DNA from: BJHL01 sp040378885
GTDB lineage: Bacteria > Planctomycetota > Phycisphaerae > Phycisphaerales > UBA1924
Direction of reading: 5' to 3'
NCBI GenBank assembly: GCA_046316615.1
Contig: JBKDAN010000053.1
Coordinates: 62,001 to 126,000, forward strand
Length of the DNA stretch: 64,000 nucleotides
Shown here: one piece after another, positions 59,471 to 64,000 of the stretch
Numbering within the stretch: the stretch's first letter is position 1
Layout: each line of letters opens with the position of its first letter
The notes under the pieces: model-generated
The model's database searches: none
Told to the model about the DNA's origin: nothing
The model's input: only the letters and a program-made list of their open reading frames with translations
Translations under genes and position numbers: made by a program

Positions 59471-60478
59471 TCACCGCACCTCTTCCTCAAACACCCCCAC
59501 CCACGCCTGACCCGTGCTGTCCGCCGCAGCGCGATACATCCCCTCGCTGTTGTACATCATCACAATCACACCATCGCGATCCACCGCGATGATGCCGCCA
59601 TCATCTTTCTTCAGCGTGTCAAACACCACACTGCGCGACGCCTGTTCCAGCGATTGCCCCGCAAGCTGCACCCGCGCCGCCACCATCCGCGCTACGCCGT
59701 GACGAATGAACTCTTCTCCCGTGCCCGTGCAGCTCACCGCCACTCCCGCGTCCGCATACGTCCCCGCACCCACGATGGGCGTGTCTCCCACGCGCCCGAA
59801 TCGCTTACCCGTCAGCCCACCCGTGCTCGTCGCCGCCGCAAGATTCCCATGCACATCTCGCACCACGCAGCCCACCGTGCTGTACGTGTGGCGCACATCG
59901 CCAGGCGCAGCATCGCTTCGAGCGCCGCGCTCTCGCAGCACTTCCTCCAGCATCTGCCTCCGCTTGGGCGTGCTGAAGTAGCTGTTGGGCACTCGCTCCA
60001 CGCCCATCGCATCCGCAAATTGCTCCGCTCCGTCTCCCATCAGCAGCACATGACGCGTCTGCGTCATCACCATCCGCGCCAGGCTCACCGGGTTCTTCAC
60101 GGTGCGCACACCCGCCACCGCGCCGCAGCGCAGCGTCGCACCATCCATGATCGACGCATCCAGTTCGTGCTCGCCCTTTTCATTAAACGCCGCTCCCCGC
60201 CCCGCGTTGAACCGTTCATCATCTTCCAGCACGCGCACGACAGCTTCCGCCACATCCATCGCTGCATCACCTCGCGCCGCGCGCTCTTTGCCCACCGCCA
60301 ACGCTCGCCGCAAGCTTTCCCGATACGCCTCCAGCTCCGCCGGCGGCGCATCACGATCAAGCGTGCCCGCCCCGCCATGCAGCGCAATCGCCCACGCTGG
60401 CTTTCGCGACGCGCACGCCCCGAAAGTCAGAAACACCATCGCCGCGACCGCCAGCACGAAAGTTGCACGCGTTTGCAT
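59471..60478 (-). CDS. Isoaspartyl peptidase / L-asparaginase (Ntn hydrolase)
   Basis: A 335-residue Ntn-type enzyme that would split beta-aspartyl dipeptides. The N-terminal signal region (ATFVLAVAAMVFLTFGAC) with Cys at about residue 21 suggests a lipoprotein. The family pattern is AWAIALHGGAGTLDRD, MDVAEAVVRVLEDDERFNAG, RGAAFNEKGEHELDASIMDG and the autocleavage site TYSTVGCVVRDVHGNLAAAT with catalytic Thr201; the residue before it is Ser and not the usual Gly or Asp. GAGTYADAGVAVSCTGTGEE is also conserved. Together with the downstream cyanophycinase it can complete cyanophycin breakdown outside the cytoplasm. Confidence 0.9.
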   Translation of the reverse strand: MQTRATFVLAVAAMVFLTFGACASRKPAWAIALHGGAGTLDRDAPPAELEAYRESLRRALAVGKERAARGDAAMDVAEAVVRVLEDDERFNAGRGAAFNEKGEHELDASIMDGATLRCGAVAGVRTVKNPVSLARMVMTQTRHVLLMGDGAEQFADAMGVERVPNSYFSTPKRRQMLEEVLRERGARSDAAPGDVRHTYSTVGCVVRDVHGNLAAATSTGGLTGKRFGRVGDTPIVGAGTYADAGVAVSCTGTGEEFIRHGVARMVAARVQLAGQSLEQASRSVVFDTLKKDDGGIIAVDRDGVIVMMYNSEGMYRAAADSTGQAWVGVFEEEVR

Positions 60479-60515
60479 CAGCGCAGTCTACCGCAGTCCG
60501 TCCATCTGCACAACC

Positions 60516-60746
60516 TCACCGCCGACCATCGTTCACGTCGCCCACGTCATCCTCGCCACCCCCACCCGTTGCCTCATCAGCGCGTCGGGTCAGTTCCTCA
60601 AGTTGCGACACCCGTGCATCCAGCCGCTCAATCAGTTTGTGCAGTTCGCGCACATGCTCCGCCAAATGGTCTTGGCCATGCTGCGTGAACAGCATCGACT
60701 CTTCCACGCGTTGCAATCGTTCATCTTGTCGCTTCGGCTCATTCAT
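60516..60746 (-). CDS. slyX: SlyX-like small coiled-coil protein
   Basis: A 76-residue protein starting MNEPKRQDERLQRVEESMLF and continuing with HGQDHLAEHVRELHKLIERL, DARVSQLEELTRR. It has the SlyX plan of a short coiled coil. The C-terminus is acidic and Gly-rich (ATGGGGEDDVGDVND). Start ATG 60746; the longer frame to 60935 overlaps the divergent gene and is not used. Function of SlyX is unknown in general. Confidence 0.75.
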   Translation of the reverse strand: MNEPKRQDERLQRVEESMLFTQHGQDHLAEHVRELHKLIERLDARVSQLEELTRRADEATGGGGEDDVGDVNDGRR

Positions 60747-60787
60747 CGCGATACACTCCAACCCAATCGTACCGCAGGAGTTCACCC

Positions 60788-61393
60788 ATGCAGCGCACGT
60801 CTCTCGCTCTCTCCCTGTTGCTTGCCGCTCCCGCCCTCGCGCAAGAAGCCCCGCAAACCCAGCCCGCACAAGTCGACCTCTCTGCCGCGGCATCAACCCC
60901 CTCGTCCCAATCCAGCTATACCAACGCCGACACAACCTGGTACACCTTCGGCGCCGGCGCCAGCACCGACTTTGACGAACTCAGCGACATCAACGTCACC
61001 GCCGCCATCGAGCACTTCGTCGTCGACGATGTTTCCGTCATCGGCGAGCTCGCCCTCCGCGACTTCGATATCCCAGGCGACGACGTCCAAGCCATCAACC
61101 CCGCCATCGTCTTCCGCTGGCACTTCTGGTCCACACCCGACAACGACTGGACCGCCTTCGCCGACATCGGCATCGGCATCCAGTTCTCCACCGACGACGT
61201 CCCCCAAGACGGCACCAGCATCAACTTCACGCCCCGCGCCGGCTTCGGCATGACCAAAGCCATCTCCGACAACTGGCGCATCCAGTTCGGCGCACGTTGG
61301 AGCCACATCAGCAACGGCCGCATCTTCGGCGACGACGACAACCCCTCCAGCGACGGCATTATGGCGTTTGTCGGCTTCACCACGTCGTTCTGA
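60788..61393 (+). CDS. PagL-like outer-membrane protein (acyloxyacyl hydrolase family)
   Basis: A 201-residue exported protein with a signal peptide (LALSLLLAAPALAQ) and a predicted short beta barrel. The C-terminal block QFGARWSHISNGRIFGDDDN, then GIMAFVGFTTSF, resembles the PagL lipid A 3-O-deacylase active-site region with His173 and Ser175 of HISN. The downstream glutamate of the PagL triad is not obvious (Asp residues follow), so catalysis is uncertain. Start ATG 60788 with AGGAG upstream. It is divergent from slyX. Confidence 0.72.
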   Translation: MQRTSLALSLLLAAPALAQEAPQTQPAQVDLSAAASTPSSQSSYTNADTTWYTFGAGASTDFDELSDINVTAAIEHFVVDDVSVIGELALRDFDIPGDDVQAINPAIVFRWHFWSTPDNDWTAFADIGIGIQFSTDDVPQDGTSINFTPRAGFGMTKAISDNWRIQFGARWSHISNGRIFGDDDNPSSDGIMAFVGFTTSF

Positions 61394-61402
61394 GGGCGAC
61401 GG

Positions 61403-61531
61403 GAAGCAGAGAGAAGAGAACGGAGAACAGAGAGCAGAGACAAGAAAGCAGACAGCAGCGATTGAACTCCAGCAGTCTGCGGCCACCCGCAACGCCTCTT
61501 CTCCGCTCACCGTTCTCCGTTCTCTGCTTTC
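61403..61531 (+). repeat. Inverted repeat between convergent genes (GAACGGAGAAC arms)
   Basis: The left side has GAAGCAGAGAGAAGAGAACG and GGAGAACAGAGAGCAGAG; the right side has CACCGTTCTCCGTTCTCTGC. The core GAACGGAGAAC (61418-61428) is exactly complementary to GTTCTCCGTTC (61512-61522). It fills the spacer between convergent pagL-like and mcsB genes. Confidence 0.7.
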
Positions 61532-61537
61532 CTCCGC

Positions 61538-62707
61538 TCACGCCACCCTTGGCCGCGTCAGCTTCGTCCGCACCAAGGTCGCCCGCGCCGCGCGCCGCTG
61601 CTCCTGATCCAGCTCGCGTCCCACTGCTCGCTGCAAGTGAGCCGGCTGCACAAGCAGCATCAACTGGTTCACCACGCGCATCGTCGGACCATCTCCCATC
61701 GGTCCCGCGCCGCGCAGCAGGCCCATGCTCACGCCCAGCCGCAGCAAACTCAGCGCGCCCATCGCTTCTTCCGTCGTCAGCAGTCGCGCACTGCTCAACA
61801 TGCCCCACGAGCGCCACACCTGGTCTTCCAGTCCCACGCGCCGCTTCGCCAGCAGTTCGCGACGGCTCAGTCGTTCATACTCCACCACGCGAGGCACGAT
61901 CTGCCGCTCCAGTTCGTGTAGCACCTGCGCCTCGCTCTTGCCCAGCGTCGCCTGATTGCTGATCTGAAACAGATCACCCACCGGCTCGCTGCCCTCACCA
62001 TAAAACCCGCGCACCGCCAGCGCCATGTCCGTCGCCGCGCGCTTCACCTTTTCAATCTCGCCCGTCAGCCGCAGTCCGGGCAGGTGCAGCATCACGCTCA
62101 TGCGCAGCCCCGTGCCCACATTCGTCGGGCACGCCGTCAGATAGCCAAACTTCGAGCTAAACGCATACGTGAGCCGGCTCTCAATCTTGTCGTCGGCGCT
62201 GTCCACATCACTCCACGCGTCACTCAGCGCCAGCCCACTGCGAATCGCCTGCAACCGCAGGTGATCTTCCTCATTCACCATGATCGCCAGCCGCTCATCA
62301 GGCACGCTGATGGCAACACCGCGCGGATCCTCGTTGGGGTTTGCCCCGCGCCCCTTGCCATGGTTCTTGCTGATCAGGTGCCGCTCAACAAGCAGTTGGC
62401 GCTCCAGCGCGGGCGAACCGTGAATGTCCACCCAAATGATCTTCTCCGCCAGCCCCGCGTTCATCACGCAGTCCCGGCACACCTGCATCGTTTCAACGCG
62501 ATCGCGCCGCGTCGCCTTCGTCGCAAAGGGACGCCCGGCCAGGTTGCGCGCCAGCCGCACGCGCGACGACATCACGACATCATGCGATTCCCCATCGCCC
62601 CGCAGCCACGCCGCGCCCATCTCCATCGCGCCAGCCGACCCCTGCGACGTCGGCTGCGGTTGCTGAGGCTGCTGTTGCGCGCCCTCATCAGGAGTCTGCT
62701 CGCTCAC
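61538..62707 (-). CDS. mcsB: Protein-arginine kinase McsB
   Basis: Phosphorylates arginine residues to mark proteins for ClpCP degradation and to inactivate regulators. The 389-residue protein of the guanidino phosphotransferase fold has VVMSSRVRLARNLAGRPF, IMVNEEDHLRLQAIRSGLAL and LTACPTNVGTGLRMSVMLHL, with the essential Glu in NEEDH. It begins at GTG 62707, overlapping the mcsA stop by four bases (GTGA), so it is translationally coupled to mcsA. The N-terminal Gln-rich extension (GAQQQPQQPQPTSQGSAG) is unusual. The C-domain after residue 300 is present. Confidence 0.95.
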   Translation of the reverse strand: MSEQTPDEGAQQQPQQPQPTSQGSAGAMEMGAAWLRGDGESHDVVMSSRVRLARNLAGRPFATKATRRDRVETMQVCRDCVMNAGLAEKIIWVDIHGSPALERQLLVERHLISKNHGKGRGANPNEDPRGVAISVPDERLAIMVNEEDHLRLQAIRSGLALSDAWSDVDSADDKIESRLTYAFSSKFGYLTACPTNVGTGLRMSVMLHLPGLRLTGEIEKVKRAATDMALAVRGFYGEGSEPVGDLFQISNQATLGKSEAQVLHELERQIVPRVVEYERLSRRELLAKRRVGLEDQVWRSWGMLSSARLLTTEEAMGALSLLRLGVSMGLLRGAGPMGDGPTMRVVNQLMLLVQPAHLQRAVGRELDQEQRRAARATLVRTKLTRPRVA

Positions 62708-63270
62708 GATGCGCCTCCTTCGCCCAGCTCCATCTTCCGCAACTGATCACGCAGCTTCGCGGCCATCTCATACCGCTCGTCCTTCACCGCCTGATCAAGC
62801 TCCGAGCGAACCATCCGCACGCGCTGCTCACGCTCCTCCGCCATCCGAGCCGCGGCCTCGCGTGCCATCTCATCACTCGCTTCCGCCATCGTCCGCTTGG
62901 GCAGCTTGCCCACGTGCGTCTGCCCACCCTCATGCGCCCGCTCGAGCAGCGGCAACAACTGCCCCTCAAACGCCCGGTAGCAATCCGCACACCCAAGCAG
63001 CCCATGCTGCTTGAACTCCGCAAACGTCGTCTTGCACGTCGGACACGCACTCGCCCGAGGCGGCTGCGCAGCAGGCGGCACCACAGGCGTCAACCCCTGC
63101 GCCACCACAAAGTGCTTGATCAGCTCATCAATCGGCTTCTGCGGCTGAATCGAAATGCCGCTCGCATGCGCGCATTCCTCGCACAAGTGCCGCTCAATCT
63201 TGACCCCGTTCCGCACGGTCACTTCATGCACCGTCGCCTCACGGTCACAATGGTCGCACTTGCGGTTCAT
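62704..63270 (-). CDS. mcsA: McsA-like activator with UvrB/UvrC motif
   Basis: A 188-residue partner and activator of McsB. Zinc-binding CxxC pairs (MNRKCDHCDREATVHE, HLCEECAH, ACPTCKTTFAEF and GCADCYRAFE) precede a basic helical C-terminus with a UVR motif (VRSELDQAVKDERYEMAAKL then RDQLRKME). Start ATG 63270. It directly precedes and overlaps mcsB. No clpC or ctsR is in the window, although these often join the operon in Firmicutes. Confidence 0.9.
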   Translation of the reverse strand: MNRKCDHCDREATVHEVTVRNGVKIERHLCEECAHASGISIQPQKPIDELIKHFVVAQGLTPVVPPAAQPPRASACPTCKTTFAEFKQHGLLGCADCYRAFEGQLLPLLERAHEGGQTHVGKLPKRTMAEASDEMAREAAARMAEEREQRVRMVRSELDQAVKDERYEMAAKLRDQLRKMELGEGGAS

Positions 63271-63341
63271 AGACAATTCTTGGGGGCTTTCTGGTGGACC
63301 GCCCCTCCGGGGCGGCCGAATTCCAAACTCATCCAAAATAC

Positions 63342-63372
63342 AAAAAACCCGCGAGCCAATCGCCCGCGGGTT
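63342..63372 (-). terminator. Rho-independent terminator after rpmB
   Basis: On the minus strand AACCCGCG / CGCGGGTT form an 8-bp stem (63346-63353 with 63365-63372) with an 11-base loop, followed by TTTTTT. It lies 20 bp after the rpmB stop. Confidence 0.88.
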
Positions 63373-63392
63373 CATGCATTACCTTGCAAATC

Positions 63393-63665
63393 TTACTGAG
63401 CAGCCTTCTGCTGACGGGTGTACCCGTACTTGCGCTTCAGCGCCTTGGTCACCATGCCCGTGCGGATGGCCTTGGTCGACACGCGCACGCGCGTCTGCTT
63501 GCCATCCATCACCGCGACGATCTCTTGCAGATTCGGCTTGAACGAACGGCGAGTGATGCCCGTGGGCTTGAGGCCGAAGCCGCCCTTGGCGACAGCTTGA
63601 CCGCGCCAGGCGCGCTTCATGCCGCGAGAAGTCTTCTTACCAGTCAGGGGGCAAACGTTCGGCAT
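63393..63665 (-). CDS. rpmB: Large ribosomal subunit protein bL28
   Basis: A 90-residue ribosomal protein: MPNVCPLTGKKTSRGMKRAW, ITRRSFKPNLQEI and KQTRVRVSTKAIRTGMVTKA. The start ATG 63665 is behind GAGGTGGATC; upstream frame residues are not part of it. The Cys (CPLTGKK) with no second zinc pair suggests the Zn-free form. The gene is followed by a strong terminator. Confidence 0.96.
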   Translation of the reverse strand: MPNVCPLTGKKTSRGMKRAWRGQAVAKGGFGLKPTGITRRSFKPNLQEIVAVMDGKQTRVRVSTKAIRTGMVTKALKRKYGYTRQQKAAQ

Positions 63666-63829
63666 GATCCACCTCAGAAACGCTCCGCAAACCTCGCAGA
63701 GCCGAATGACATACTTCCGCCAGCCCACCGGCTGGCCCACCGCAAAGTGCAGGGCCGAAAGTATTGGCGCGAAACCCGCTCCGGGCAAGCCCGACCTTCA
63801 ACCTGTTTGTTCGGATAACGATAGGATTC

Positions 63830-64000
63830 TCACCCCCGCCGCAAATTCTCCCGCGAAATCATCAGCTCCAGCGTCCCTCCCACAATGTCCACATCCTTCT
63901 GCGTCATGTCGTTGTAAAACGGCAGCGCAATCGTGCGGTTGCTCACGCTCTCCGCGATCGGATACATGCCGGGCCGGAAACCCAGTTCGCGGAAGTGCGT
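63830..64000 (-). CDS. DegT/DnrJ/EryC1/StrS aminotransferase, C-terminal end only (cut by window edge)
   Basis: Reading the minus strand from the window edge gives THFRELGFRPGMYPIAESVS, NRTIALPFYNDMTQKDVDIV and GGTLELMISRENLRRG before a stop. The PIAE-S-S-R-ALPF-N pattern and the C-terminal IV-TL helix match the end of DegT-family PLP aminotransferases used in surface sugar synthesis. Only 56 residues are in the window, so the specific sugar product is unknown. Confidence 0.85.
   Translation of the reverse strand, partial: THFRELGFRPGMYPIAESVSNRTIALPFYNDMTQKDVDIVGGTLELMISRENLRRG

Overview
The window is high-GC bacterial DNA that reads as a member of the Planctomycetota, most likely the Phycisphaerae. 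This is inferred from content, not from a marker-gene tree. The main clues are a secreted protein ending in two tandem Cys-bounded Asp-rich repeats of the GC-type dockerin kind, repeated zinc-ribbon membrane proteins with a CPRCGYD motif, two-partner-secretion pairs, McsA/McsB, a LexA in a high-GC genome, a Ser/Thr kinase with a C-terminal sensor-like domain, and many alanine-rich hypothetical lipoproteins.

Layout. Bases 1-6529 hold topA, flanked by three members of one zinc-ribbon membrane family (one cut by the left edge) and a tandem pair of small membrane-anchored proteins. Bases 6619-14972 carry housekeeping genes (glyA, an acyltransferase, purC, ppk1), the dockerin-like exported protein, a Nudix hydrolase, a lipoprotein and a phytanoyl-CoA dioxygenase-like protein. 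Bases 15440-19579 hold tRNA-Gln(TTG), a sugar nucleotidyltransferase, prs, rplY, pth and rpsF. Bases 19634-24097 form an accessory patch: a metallophosphoesterase, a probable immunity-like small gene, an unknown CxxC protein, a lipoprotein, an AhpD-like protein, a 263-bp MITE-like element with inverted ends, and several families of short intergenic repeats.

Bases 24098-31783 contain a GspE/PilB-like ATPase with N-terminal membrane segments and an altered Walker A motif, a CvpA-like membrane protein, a strong promoter and hairpin leader before an alanine-rich reading frame, lexA, and a large membrane protein. Bases 31849-40270 hold the first TpsB-TpsA pair (a 2087-residue exoprotein). Then come an MGMT-family protein, an exported protein, a histidine kinase with two response regulators (HDOD and HD-like outputs), and a Ser/Thr kinase fused to a CxxCH-containing domain.

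Bases 48347-56671 hold two coupled hypothetical genes, a LAB_N membrane protein and the second TpsB-TpsA pair, whose exoprotein carries 37 consecutive prolines. Bases 56887-64000 hold a TerB/DUF697-like protein, a lipoprotein cyanophycinase with an isoaspartyl peptidase, slyX, a PagL-like outer-membrane protein, mcsA-mcsB, rpmB and the tail of a DegT-family aminotransferase.

The most interesting themes are surface export (two TPS pairs), signal transduction (the possible heme-linked Ser/Thr kinase and the HK-RR-RR operon), an exported cyanophycin-degrading module, and an unusually rich set of short inverted and direct repeats confined to intergenic DNA.
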